A stretch of DNA of 64,000 nucleotides from Streptomyces sp. 2131.1 (GTDB taxonomy: Bacteria; Actinomycetota; Actinomycetes; Streptomycetales; Streptomycetaceae): assembly GCF_900105515.1 (NCBI RefSeq), contig NZ_FNSY01000001.1, positions 4,824,001-4,888,000 of the forward strand. The letters run 5' to 3'. This document shows, piece by piece, positions 1-7,083 of this stretch. The notes under the pieces were generated by a model. That model was not told the origin of the DNA, made no database searches, and was given only the letters and a program-made list of their open reading frames with translations. A program made the translations under genes and the position numbers. How positions within the stretch are numbered: position 1 is the stretch's first letter; each line of letters opens with the position of its first letter.

Positions 1-371
1 GCCTCTTCGACGACGAGCGGTACGACGAGGGCTACGGCCCGGGCGGCTACGATCCGCTCGACGCGGACGACGACGGCTTCCACGAGCACGGCCCCTACGG
101 GCGCCACGGCGGCTCCCTGCGCCCGTACAGGGGGGCGGCCCGCTGGCACCGGCCGGTCGCCTGGCTGCTGGCCGTCCTGATGGGCGTCGGCATGGTCGCC
201 CTGGCCTTCAGCGCCGTCTACCGCAACAGTTCGGGCGACCGGCAGGACCAGGTCCCGCCGCCCGCCACCAGCGGCGTGGACAGCGCGCCCGGCCCCGGCC
301 CGGGTTCGGCACCGTCCGACGCGGACGAATACTCCCGCCCGATGGTCTCCGCCGTCCCGCGCACACCCTGA
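1..371 (+). CDS. C-terminal part of a membrane protein of unknown function
   Basis: The gene enters from the left edge of the window, so its start is not visible. The readable part begins at base 3 and encodes about 122 residues. It opens with an acidic, Gly/Tyr-rich stretch (many Asp, Glu, Tyr and Gly), followed by one hydrophobic segment (roughly PVAWLLAVLMGVGMVALAF, the start of which precedes base 180), and ends in a Pro/Ser/Gly-rich tail of about 45 residues that would lie outside the membrane. The Met at 180 is inside the transmembrane segment and is not the start. I do not recognise a family. Its position just upstream of another membrane protein and of nadD is what I recall for a conserved Streptomyces gene of unknown role. 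Confidence 0.75.
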   Translation, partial: LFDDERYDEGYGPGGYDPLDADDDGFHEHGPYGRHGGSLRPYRGAARWHRPVAWLLAVLMGVGMVALAFSAVYRNSSGDRQDQVPPPATSGVDSAPGPGPGSAPSDADEYSRPMVSAVPRTP

Positions 372-394
372 GCCGTTCACCGCCGCCGAACGGC
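372..394 (+). terminator. Small hairpin after the first gene, possible terminator
   Basis: GCCGTTC and GAACGGC form a 7-bp stem with a 9-nt loop directly after the stop codon. There is no T tract, so terminator function is uncertain. Confidence 0.3.
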
Positions 395-520
395 TCCCGG
401 CGAAACTCCCCGGTGGTTGCCGGGCGTCACCGCGTTTACCGTCGTCGTGTTCGACCCACCCTGAAGGTATGACCCCTCCTCCGCTCGAAGAGGGGACTTC
501 TCACGGAGCCGGGAGAAGTC

Positions 521-1639
521 ATGGCAGACCGCGGCGACCCACCCGATGGCCCGGCGGACAACGGCGCGGGCGGCCAGGACGACGAGTACGGCTCACTCGT
601 CTTCGACGAGTCCTTCGTACGGGCCGCCCGCCTCCAGGAGCTGTCCGCCCAGGAACGCATGGTCGACCACGCCCGGGCCGTCCGAAGCCTGCCCGGACGG
701 GCCGTCCGCAGCGGCTCCCGGATCGCCCTCGCCCTGATCATCCTCATCGCCCTGGCCTTCGGCGCGGCCGTCTTCATGGGCCTGAGCCACCCGTACGAGA
801 CCCCGGACGCCCTGCGGCCCGAACCGCTGCGGATGACCCTCGTCCCCCTCGCCCCGCGCGGCACAGTGCCCGGCGGCACCCCCGCCGCCCTCTTCGCCGG
901 CAGCCCCGCCGCCCAGTACCCGAAGGGCAGGGACGGCATCAGCCCACCGGCCGCCCGGGCGACCGCCGACTTCTCGGAGAGCCAGGTCAGCGCCGCGCTC
1001 GCCACCGTCAAGGACTACCTGGCAGCGTCCTCGCTCGACCCCGACGTGCTCAGCGGGAACGCCGTGCGCCCTGTGGAGTCCCTGCTCGACCCCGACCAGA
1101 TGGAGCAGTTCGACCGCAGCGTGGACGAGCCCTTCGACGACGGGCAGCACGCCGCGACCGGCTGGCTCGTCCGCTTCGACCCGGCCCGGGTCACCGCGGA
1201 CCCCGAGATCCGGGTCCGCGGCACCCTGCGCTACGCCCAGACCGGCTCCGACGCCCTGGAGGTCGTCTCGGACCACACCTTCACGTACGCGCTGCGCCCA
1301 GCCGTCTCCGGACCTCAGCCCAAGGGCGGCGCCTCCCTGTTCACCGTGCGGCGGGAGATGCGCTTCCGGTTCGACCGGGAGGACCTGCGGCTGCACCGCC
1401 TGGAGGTGCAGACCAGCTACCTCCAGGCGGGACCGCAGTCCTGCCCGGCCGACGCCTCGGGCGCCCTGCGGCCGCTGCTCGCCGGGGAGCGCGCGGCCTC
1501 GCGCGGACCGGCGGGCACCGACCCGTACGCCACGGGCCGGCCCGTCGCCGCGCTCTGCGGGACGCTGGAGGTCAGCTCCCTTCCGTCCGGGGCCCCTGCG
1601 AGTCCTCAGGGCCCTCCGTCCCCGTCGAGCCGCCCGTAG
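521..1639 (+). CDS. Single-pass membrane protein, conserved hypothetical
   Basis: The product has 372 residues. An acidic N-terminal region of about 65 residues should be cytoplasmic; it is followed by a hydrophobic segment (about residues 67-88, RIALALIILIALAFGAAVF) and a long extracytoplasmic domain. That domain has two Cys residues near its C terminus (PQSCPAD and AALCGTLE) that could form a disulfide, and it ends in a Ser/Pro-rich tail. The ATG is preceded by GGGAGAAG at a normal ribosome-binding distance. The 3' end overlaps the convergent M48 protease gene by 68 bp. I know no function for it; it looks like a conserved actinomycete envelope protein. Confidence 0.8.
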   Translation: MADRGDPPDGPADNGAGGQDDEYGSLVFDESFVRAARLQELSAQERMVDHARAVRSLPGRAVRSGSRIALALIILIALAFGAAVFMGLSHPYETPDALRPEPLRMTLVPLAPRGTVPGGTPAALFAGSPAAQYPKGRDGISPPAARATADFSESQVSAALATVKDYLAASSLDPDVLSGNAVRPVESLLDPDQMEQFDRSVDEPFDDGQHAATGWLVRFDPARVTADPEIRVRGTLRYAQTGSDALEVVSDHTFTYALRPAVSGPQPKGGASLFTVRREMRFRFDREDLRLHRLEVQTSYLQAGPQSCPADASGALRPLLAGERAASRGPAGTDPYATGRPVAALCGTLEVSSLPSGAPASPQGPPSPSSRP

Positions 1640-2690
1640 CACCGCCCTTGGCACCGCCGGCGCCCCCGCCGGTGAACTTGTCCCGCAGCTTGCCGCCGAG
1701 ATCCCCGGCGCCGCCCGCGATGTCGCCGACCAGCTTCATCAGCGGGTCCTTGCTGTTGCGCACCGAATCGGCGTAGTGCGAGGCGGACTCCTTGAACGAG
1801 TCCGTCACCGAGGTGTCCTTGTCCTCGTCGCGGCGCGGGTAGTGGCCGTCCATGATCCGCTGGTACTCACGGGTCTCCGACCACTTCTTCAGCTCGGCCG
1901 CGCGGACCGTGGTGAACGGGTGCGAGCGGGGAAGCACGTTGAGGATCTTCAGCACCGAGTCGCGCAGGTCCCCGGCCTTCTCGTACTCGTCGGCCTGGGC
2001 GAGGAACGCGTCCACGTTCATCTCGTGGAGGTGATTGCCGCCGGCGATCTTCATCAGGCCGCGCATCGAGGCCTGTATGTCCTGTCCGGCGAGCAGCCCT
2101 GCCCGGTCCGCCGACAGTTCCGACTTGCGGAACCACTCGCGCAGCGCCGTCACGATCGCCATGATCGCGACGTTGCCCAGCGGGATCCAGGCGACCTTCA
2201 GCGCCAGGTTGGTGAGGAAGAGCAATATCGTCCGGTACACCGCGTGACCGGACAGGGCGTGTCCGACCTCGTGGCCGATGACCGCCCGCATCTCCTCCTC
2301 GTCGAGCAGCTCCACCAGCCCCGTGGTCACCACGATGATCGGCTCGTCGAGCCCGATGCACATGGCGTTGGGCCTGGGGTCCTGGTTGACGTACATCGGC
2401 GGGACCTTCTGCAGGTCCAGGATGTAACAGGCGTCGCGCAGCATGTCGTTGAGGTGCGCGAACTGGGCGTCGCTCACCCGGACGGAGTCCGACAGGAAGA
2501 GCAGTCGCAGACTGCGCTCGGGCAGCAGCCCGCTCAGGGCCTTGAAGACGGTGTCGAAGCCGCTCAGCTTGCGCAGCGCGACCAGAGCGGAGCGGTCCGC
2601 GGGGTGCTCGTAGGCCCGGGAGGAGATGCCCGGGAAACGCTTGCGCTGCCTGCTCGGTACGGCGCCCCGGCTCTCGTGGCTGTCGGTCAT
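1572..2690 (-). CDS. M48 family zinc metalloprotease (HtpX/Ste24-like)
   Basis: The product has 372 residues. It carries the zinc motif HEVGH (residues 140-144) and a downstream ELSADRAG motif (from residue 191) whose Glu is the expected third zinc ligand, the classic M48 arrangement. A hydrophobic stretch between the two motifs (about residues 152-183) suggests membrane association, as in HtpX proteins, which degrade misfolded membrane proteins. The C-terminal 60 residues are low-complexity Gly/Thr/Pro and include the part encoded by the 68-bp overlap with the convergent gene. A purine-rich AGGGGGCC lies upstream of the ATG. The family assignment is firm; the substrate is unknown. Confidence 0.88.
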   Translation of the reverse strand: MTDSHESRGAVPSRQRKRFPGISSRAYEHPADRSALVALRKLSGFDTVFKALSGLLPERSLRLLFLSDSVRVSDAQFAHLNDMLRDACYILDLQKVPPMYVNQDPRPNAMCIGLDEPIIVVTTGLVELLDEEEMRAVIGHEVGHALSGHAVYRTILLFLTNLALKVAWIPLGNVAIMAIVTALREWFRKSELSADRAGLLAGQDIQASMRGLMKIAGGNHLHEMNVDAFLAQADEYEKAGDLRDSVLKILNVLPRSHPFTTVRAAELKKWSETREYQRIMDGHYPRRDEDKDTSVTDSFKESASHYADSVRNSKDPLMKLVGDIAGGAGDLGGKLRDKFTGGGAGGAKGGATGGSTGTEGPEDSQGPRTEGS

Positions 2691-2775
2691 GAATGGCCCC
2701 CTGTGTTCGTACGAGACGTCGCTCGCCCCCTGACGCCGCCCAGCCTAGGTGCTGGGGCTACGGTGTGCGGGGGGC

Positions 2776-2784
2776 TGTGGATAA
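2776..2784 (-). promoter_or_regulatory. Perfect DnaA-box consensus
   Basis: Read on the minus strand the sequence is TTATCCACA, the canonical DnaA box. It sits in the 111-bp gap between the M48 protease start and a small membrane protein gene. One 9-mer can occur by chance and no cluster is present, so this may be a DnaA titration or regulatory site or nothing. Confidence 0.3.
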
Positions 2785-2801
2785 CTGAGGAGACGCCCGA
2801 C

Positions 2802-2954
2802 ATGCCGCACGCAGTTGCTCTGTTCGCCGCCGCATCCGAGGACCAGGGGCCGGGCAACACGATCCGCATCGTGCTCGTCGTCTCCCTCCTGGGAGCCGCC
2901 CTGCTGGCCTGGTTCCTGCTGCGCGGGTACCGCAACGACGACAACAACGACTGA
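2802..2954 (+). CDS. Small single-pass membrane protein (50 aa)
   Basis: The 50-residue product is MPHAVALFAAASED..., with one strong hydrophobic segment (about residues 21-40, ending LLAWFLL) and a charged tail RGYRNDDNND. The ATG is preceded by GAGGAGAC, a reasonable ribosome-binding site. It is divergent from the M48 protease and followed 83 bp later by a second small membrane protein on the same strand. The ORF stays open far upstream of this ATG, but that upstream part lies antisense to the protease and is rejected. Function unknown; small membrane proteins of this shape are often retained beside nadD in Streptomyces. Confidence 0.6.
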   Translation: MPHAVALFAAASEDQGPGNTIRIVLVVSLLGAALLAWFLLRGYRNDDNND

Positions 2955-3037
2955 GTCGGCGTGAGCGTGCCCGGGGCGCCCGCATACGATGTCCGCGACG
3001 TCTTCCCCCGACTCCCGATCGATAGGTCCTGCCGAAG

Positions 3038-3199
3038 ATGAGCCTCACGAGCACCGCACACCAGCTGGTCACCGTCGCCGCCGAGGGCGAGCACGGCGGC
3101 AATCACGAGAGCCTGAGCCCCTACCTCACCGGTGGCGGTGCCTTTGTCGTGCTTCTCCTCCTTCTGTGGATCACCACGCGCTTCAACCGCGACCGCTGA
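3038..3199 (+). CDS. Small single-pass membrane protein (53 aa)
   Basis: The product has 53 residues and begins MSLTSTAHQLVTVAAEGEHG. It has a short extracytoplasmic N-terminal part containing two His, one hydrophobic helix (about residues 35-46, FVVLLLLLWITT) and a basic end RFNRDR, consistent with an N-out, C-in orientation. It lies between the preceding small membrane protein and nadD, on the same strand. No strong Shine-Dalgarno is visible. The ORF is short, but the codon use (almost all third positions G or C) and the clean hydrophobic helix support a real gene. Function unknown. Confidence 0.6.
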   Translation: MSLTSTAHQLVTVAAEGEHGGNHESLSPYLTGGGAFVVLLLLLWITTRFNRDR

Positions 3200-3223
3200 G
3201 GCCGAGGCGTACAGCTGTGCCAG

Positions 3224-3229
3224 TAGGCT
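3224..3229 (+). promoter_or_regulatory. -10 element (TAGGCT) for a leaderless nadD transcript
   Basis: TAGGCT lies 8 nt before the nadD ATG, and no Shine-Dalgarno is present between them. This puts the predicted transcription start at or next to the start codon. No convincing -35 hexamer is seen. Confidence 0.45.
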
Positions 3230-3237
3230 CTGCACGC

Positions 3238-3855
3238 ATGGGAGAGCAGGAAGTGCCTACCGGCCGCGGAAAGCGCCGACTCGGCGTGATGGGCGGGACG
3301 TTTGACCCGATTCATCATGGACACCTGGTGGCGGCCAGTGAAGTGGCCGCCCAGTTCCACCTCGACGAGGTGGTCTTCGTACCGACCGGGCAGCCGTGGC
3401 AGAAGAGCCACAAGCACGTCTCCCCGGCCGAGGACCGTTATCTGATGACGGTCATCGCGACGGCGTCCAACCCCCAGTTCTCGGTCAGCCGCAGCGACAT
3501 CGACCGTCAGGGCCCCACGTACACGATCGACACGCTGCGGGACCTGCGCGAGGTCCACGGAGACGCGGACCTCTTCTTCATCACCGGCGCCGACGCGCTC
3601 GCCCAGATCCTCACCTGGCGCAACGCGGACGAACTGTTCTCGCTGTCCCACTTCATCGGTGTGACCCGGCCGGGCCACGTGCTCACGGACGACGGGCTGC
3701 CGAAGGGGGGCGTCTCCCTGGTGGAGGTCCCCGCCCTCGCGATCTCCTCGACGGACTGCCGCGCGAGGGTCGCCGAGGGGGAGCCGGTCTGGTACCTCGT
3801 GCCCGACGGTGTGGTCCGCTACATCGACAAGCGCCAGCTGTACCGCGGCGAGTGA
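3238..3855 (+). CDS. nadD: Nicotinate-nucleotide adenylyltransferase
   Basis: NadD joins nicotinate mononucleotide and ATP to make deamido-NAD, the shared step of de novo and salvage NAD synthesis in the cytosol. The 205-residue product has the nucleotidyltransferase signature GGTFDPIHHGHL near the N terminus and the C-terminal substrate/ATP motif ISSTDCRARVAEG, which corresponds to the ISST/SxxxR motif of the family. Length is normal. The ATG at the chosen start follows a -10 hexamer by 8 nt, which suggests a leaderless mRNA; the in-frame ORF continues upstream but that part overlaps the small membrane gene. The next gene starts 19 nt after the stop. Confidence 0.95.
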   Translation: MGEQEVPTGRGKRRLGVMGGTFDPIHHGHLVAASEVAAQFHLDEVVFVPTGQPWQKSHKHVSPAEDRYLMTVIATASNPQFSVSRSDIDRQGPTYTIDTLRDLREVHGDADLFFITGADALAQILTWRNADELFSLSHFIGVTRPGHVLTDDGLPKGGVSLVEVPALAISSTDCRARVAEGEPVWYLVPDGVVRYIDKRQLYRGE

Positions 3856-3874
3856 GCCACGGAAAGGGGCACCG

Positions 3875-5620
3875 GTGAACGACCGACAGAACCCGTACGA
3901 CCCGTACTACCAGCAGCCGCAGATCATCGGCTACGACGAGTACGGGCAGCCGGTGTACCAGCAGCCGGGTCAGCAGCAGTACGACCCGTACGGGCAGCAA
4001 CAGCAGCAGCCCTACGGGAACCAGCAGGCGCCGCAGCAGGCTCCGCAGGGCGGTGGGCAGGGGTACGGCTACGACCCGTACGCCCAGCAGCAGCCCCCTG
4101 CCCCGCCGCAGGGCTACGACCCCTACGGGGACCGCTCCCAGCAGGCCCCGCAGCAGGACTACGGCTACGACCAGTACGGCTATGACACCGGGCAGATGCC
4201 CGCGTACGACACCGGGCAGCAGGCCGCGGTCGACACGACGCAGCAGTGGAGCGCCCCGCAGCAGGCCCCGGCCCCCGCTCCCGCCCCGGCCCCCGCGCCT
4301 CGCGGGGAGCCGGAGCCGCGGCAGGCGCCGGAGGCGGCCGTGCCCGGGCAGCGCCGCGGCGGCGAGGACTACCGCACCGAGCAGTTCGCGTTCATCGAGG
4401 AGCCCGACGAGGACTCCGAGGACGTCATCGACTGGCTCAAGTTCACCGAGAGCCGCAGCGAGCGCCGTGAGGAGGCGCGCCGCCGCGGCCGCAACCGGGT
4501 CGTCGCGCTGATCGTCGCCGCGGTCCTGGCGGTGCTCGGCGGCGTCGGCTACCTGTGGTCGGCGGACAAGCTGCCCGGCATGTCCGGCGGGGAGAAGGAG
4601 AACACCGCGACGACCGGTCCGCAGCGCCGGGACGTCATCGTCGTGCACCTCCACAACACGAAGGGCGGCGGCACCTCCACCGCCCTGCTCGTCGACAACG
4701 TCACCACCAAGCAGGGGACCACGGTCCTGCTGCCCAACTCCCTCGCCGTCTCCGACGACGACGGGACGACCACGACGCTCGGCAAGTCGGTCGATGACGA
4801 CGGCACCTCCGGGACCAGGGAGTCCCTGGACACCCTGCTCGGCACCGACATCAGCGGGACCTGGCGGCTCGACACCCCGTACCTGGAGAACCTCGTCGAT
4901 CTCGTCGGCAACATCGAGGTCGACACGGACACCGCGGTGCCGGGCGCCAAGAAGGGCTCCGGCGACCTGGTGAAGAAGGGCGAGGCGCAGACCCTCAGCG
5001 GTCCGATGGCCGTCGCGTACGCCACGTACCGCGGGCCGGGTGAGGCCGAGGCCAAGCAGTTGATGCGGTTCGGGCAGGTCATGCGCGGGGTGCTGCGGAA
5101 GATCTCCGACGACCCGAAGGCCGCCACGGTCACCGTCCAGACGCTGGCCCAGATCCTCGACCCGTCGCTGCCCGAGAAGGACCTTGGGGCCTCGCTGGCG
5201 AAGCTCGCCGAGCACGCCAAGATCGGCGACTACAAGACGGCGCTGCTGCCGGTCCAGGACGACGGCACCCTCACCGACGCGGCCACCGACAGCGTGGTCA
5301 AGGACATCCTCGGCGGCACGGTCAAGGCGCCGACCGCGGACGGGGTGATCCGGGTCGGCATCAAGAACGCCACCGGGGACACCGGCTCCACCGAGTCCGC
5401 CCGGGGCAAGCTGGTCAACGGCGGTTTCGCCTTCGTCAACGGTGGGAAGGCCGACGCGGCCGCCTCCTCGCAGGTCGTCTACGCCGAGGCCGCCGACAAG
5501 GAGAAGGCGACCCAGGTCGCCAAGACCCTCGGACTGCCGACGAGCGCGGTGAAGAAGGGCAAGCCGGCCGGGAACGCGGACGTGTCCGTCATCCTGGGCC
5601 AGGACTACAAGGCCGAGTAG
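3875..5620 (+). CDS. LCP/LytR-like membrane protein with LytR_C domain and degraded active site
   Basis: The 581-residue product starts at a GTG after GGAAAGGGG. Residues 1-150 are a Gln/Tyr/Pro-rich repeat region (many YDPYG units), then an acidic linker, a basic patch, and one transmembrane helix (about 209-229). The extracytoplasmic part follows the LytR-CpsA-Psr fold pattern (about 255-420) and ends in a LytR_C-type domain (about 490-581, starting GVIRVGIKNATG). LCP enzymes ligate teichoic acids or other glycopolymers to peptidoglycan using conserved Asp and Arg residues. Here the usual RSD and IPRD motifs read TSTALL and LPNSL, so the catalytic residues appear lost. It lies in line with nadD and rsfS. 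Probably a scaffold or binding protein rather than a ligase. Confidence 0.8.
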   Translation: MNDRQNPYDPYYQQPQIIGYDEYGQPVYQQPGQQQYDPYGQQQQQPYGNQQAPQQAPQGGGQGYGYDPYAQQQPPAPPQGYDPYGDRSQQAPQQDYGYDQYGYDTGQMPAYDTGQQAAVDTTQQWSAPQQAPAPAPAPAPAPRGEPEPRQAPEAAVPGQRRGGEDYRTEQFAFIEEPDEDSEDVIDWLKFTESRSERREEARRRGRNRVVALIVAAVLAVLGGVGYLWSADKLPGMSGGEKENTATTGPQRRDVIVVHLHNTKGGGTSTALLVDNVTTKQGTTVLLPNSLAVSDDDGTTTTLGKSVDDDGTSGTRESLDTLLGTDISGTWRLDTPYLENLVDLVGNIEVDTDTAVPGAKKGSGDLVKKGEAQTLSGPMAVAYATYRGPGEAEAKQLMRFGQVMRGVLRKISDDPKAATVTVQTLAQILDPSLPEKDLGASLAKLAEHAKIGDYKTALLPVQDDGTLTDAATDSVVKDILGGTVKAPTADGVIRVGIKNATGDTGSTESARGKLVNGGFAFVNGGKADAAASSQVVYAEAADKEKATQVAKTLGLPTSAVKKGKPAGNADVSVILGQDYKAE

Positions 5621-5627
5621 CGGGCCA

Positions 5628-5655
5628 TGGGAGGAGGGGCGGCCCCCTCCTCCCA
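5628..5655 (+). terminator. Strong hairpin after the LCP-like gene
   Basis: TGGGAGGAGGGG pairs perfectly with CCCCTCCTCCCA (12 bp) across a 4-nt loop, starting 8 nt after the stop codon. No T tract is present, which is common for Streptomyces hairpin terminators. Confidence 0.65.
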
Positions 5656-5721
5656 CGAGCCGGTCGGGCCCTTCCCCGGCCGCCCCCGGAATACGGCTGC
5701 GTGCGACGTCGGTTCCCCGTG

Positions 5722-5736
5722 AGACCCTAGGGGTCT
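5722..5736 (+). promoter_or_regulatory. Palindrome upstream of rsfS, possible operator
   Basis: AGACCC-TAG-GGGTCT is a perfect 6+3+6 palindrome 26 nt before the rsfS start, in a position to overlap a promoter. The binding factor is unknown. Confidence 0.3.
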
Positions 5737-5762
5737 ATCCGACCGACGACGAAAGCCTGCTT

Positions 5763-6194
5763 GTGACCGCCACTGACCGCTCCATCGAGCTCATCAACGC
5801 CGCCGCCCAGGCGGCCGCCGACCGGCTCGCGCACGATATCATCGCCTACGACGTCAGCGACGTGCTGTCGATCACCGACGCCTTCCTGCTGGCCTCGGCC
5901 CCCAACGACCGCCAGGTCAAGTCGATCGTCGACGAGATCGAGGAGCGGCTGCAGAAGGAGCTCGGCGCCAAGCCGGTCCGCCGCGAGGGCGACCGCGACG
6001 CCCGCTGGATCCTCCTCGACTACGTCGACATCGTCATCCACGTCCAGCACAGCGAGGAGCGCGTCTTCTACGCGCTGGAGCGCCTGTGGAAGGACTGCCC
6101 GGAGATCGACCTGCCCGAGGACGCCGTGAAGACCCGTGGCAAGGCCGCCGAGCACGCGGAGCTCAACGGCGGCACGGAAGGTGAGCAGAACTGA
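5763..6194 (+). CDS. rsfS: Ribosome silencing factor RsfS (DUF143)
   Basis: RsfS binds ribosomal protein L14 and blocks joining of the 30S and 50S subunits, lowering translation when nutrients are scarce. The 143-residue product shows the family features: an N-terminal helix with KAAADRLAHDI-like residues, YDVSDVLSITDAFLLASAPNDRQVKSI, the EG-R-ARWILLDY-DIVIHVQ segment and the acidic C-terminal tail. GTG start. It follows nadD and the LCP-like gene, and its stop codon overlaps the start of the phosphatase gene, so the two are probably translationally coupled. nadD-rsfS linkage is widespread in bacteria. Confidence 0.93.
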   Translation: MTATDRSIELINAAAQAAADRLAHDIIAYDVSDVLSITDAFLLASAPNDRQVKSIVDEIEERLQKELGAKPVRREGDRDARWILLDYVDIVIHVQHSEERVFYALERLWKDCPEIDLPEDAVKTRGKAAEHAELNGGTEGEQN

Positions 6195-6844
6195 ACGGCA
6201 GCAGAAGCGGCAGGGGCCGCAGGATCGTCCTCTGGCGCCACGGCCAGACGGCGTGGAACCTGGAGCGCCGCTTCCAGGGCTCCACGGACATCGAGCTGAC
6301 CGAGACCGGTGTCGCGCAGGCCCGCCGGGCCGCGCGGCTGCTCGCCTCGCTGAAGCCGGACGCGATCGTCGCCTCCGACCTGCGGCGGGCCGTGGCCACG
6401 GCCGCCGAGCTCGCCGCGATCACCGGCATCGGCGTGGTGCACGACCAGGGCCTGCGGGAGACCTACGCGGGTGCCTGGCAGGGCCTCACCCACGAGGAGA
6501 TCGTGGAGCGGTACGGCGAGCAGTACGCGGCCTGGAAGCGCGGCGAGCCCGTGCGGCGCGGCGGCGGCGAGCTGGAGACCGAGGTCGCCGACCGGGCGGC
6601 CCCCGTCGTCCTCGGGCACGCCGGCAAGCTGCCCGACGACGGCACGCTGGTCGTCGTCAGTCACGGCGGCACGATCCGGACCACCATCGGCCGGCTGCTG
6701 GGCCTGGAGGCGCACCACTGGGAGGGGCTCGGCGGGCTGACCAACTGCTGCTGGTCCGTGCTCGGCGAGGGCGCCCGAGGCTGGCGGCTGCTGGAGCACA
6801 ACGCCGGCACGCTGCCGGAGCCGGTGCTCGGCGACGACACCTGA
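6191..6844 (+). CDS. Histidine phosphatase superfamily protein (phosphoglycerate mutase-like), CTG start
   Basis: The product has 217 residues and the catalytic RHG motif at residues 16-18 (VLWRHGQTAWN), the second His in VVVSHGGTIRTT, and the E-x-x-x-G-W/Q region (LRETYAGAWQGLTHEE). No ATG, GTG or TTG lies in frame between the upstream stop (6182) and RHG. The only plausible initiator is CTG at 6191, which overlaps the rsfS stop as CTGA, with GGAAGGTGA 6 nt upstream. In mycobacteria the gene in this place next to rsfS and nadD encodes glucosyl-3-phosphoglycerate phosphatase (GpgP, as I recall); the same role is possible here but not shown. Confidence 0.88.
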   Translation: MNGSRSGRGRRIVLWRHGQTAWNLERRFQGSTDIELTETGVAQARRAARLLASLKPDAIVASDLRRAVATAAELAAITGIGVVHDQGLRETYAGAWQGLTHEEIVERYGEQYAAWKRGEPVRRGGGELETEVADRAAPVVLGHAGKLPDDGTLVVVSHGGTIRTTIGRLLGLEAHHWEGLGGLTNCCWSVLGEGARGWRLLEHNAGTLPEPVLGDDT

Positions 6845-6885
6845 CCCGGTCGCCACGGGCCGCCTCCGGGCGGCAGGGGCCGGAT

Positions 6886-6915
6886 TTCACTTTCCGGCTG
6901 GTCACAGGCTAAAGT
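6886..6915 (+). promoter_or_regulatory. Promoter of the first tRNA-Ala gene
   Basis: TTCACT and TAAAGT are separated by 18 nt; the -10 ends 46 nt before the mature tRNA. The hexamers are close to the housekeeping sigma consensus. Confidence 0.45.
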
Positions 6916-6961
6916 TCTTCTTGTTCGCAGCGCGGGAGCGCAGAGAAACACAGCGGACAGC

Positions 6962-7034
<73 letters not shown>

Positions 7035-7039
7035 CAATC

Positions 7040-7073
7040 GGAAATCCCGTCCCCACCAGGGGGCGGGATTTCC
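7040..7073 (+). terminator. Terminator of the first tRNA-Ala gene
   Basis: GGAAATCCCG with CGGGATTTCC flanks a C-rich/G-rich inner stem, giving a long near-perfect hairpin 6 nt after the tRNA. It also lies just past the stop of the convergent regulator gene and may serve both. Confidence 0.7.
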
Positions 7074-7083
7074 GCGTGTGCGG

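Noticed and set aside
180..371. Separate 63-residue gene starting at 180
   Set aside because: The frame is open to the left edge and this Met lies in the middle of the transmembrane segment, so it is the tail of a longer gene.
2776..2784. Replication origin
   Set aside because: A single DnaA box without a cluster, AT-rich region, dnaA or dnaN.
3121..3678. 185-residue minus-strand frame opposite nadD
   Set aside because: Antisense shadow of nadD and of the small membrane gene; no family pattern.
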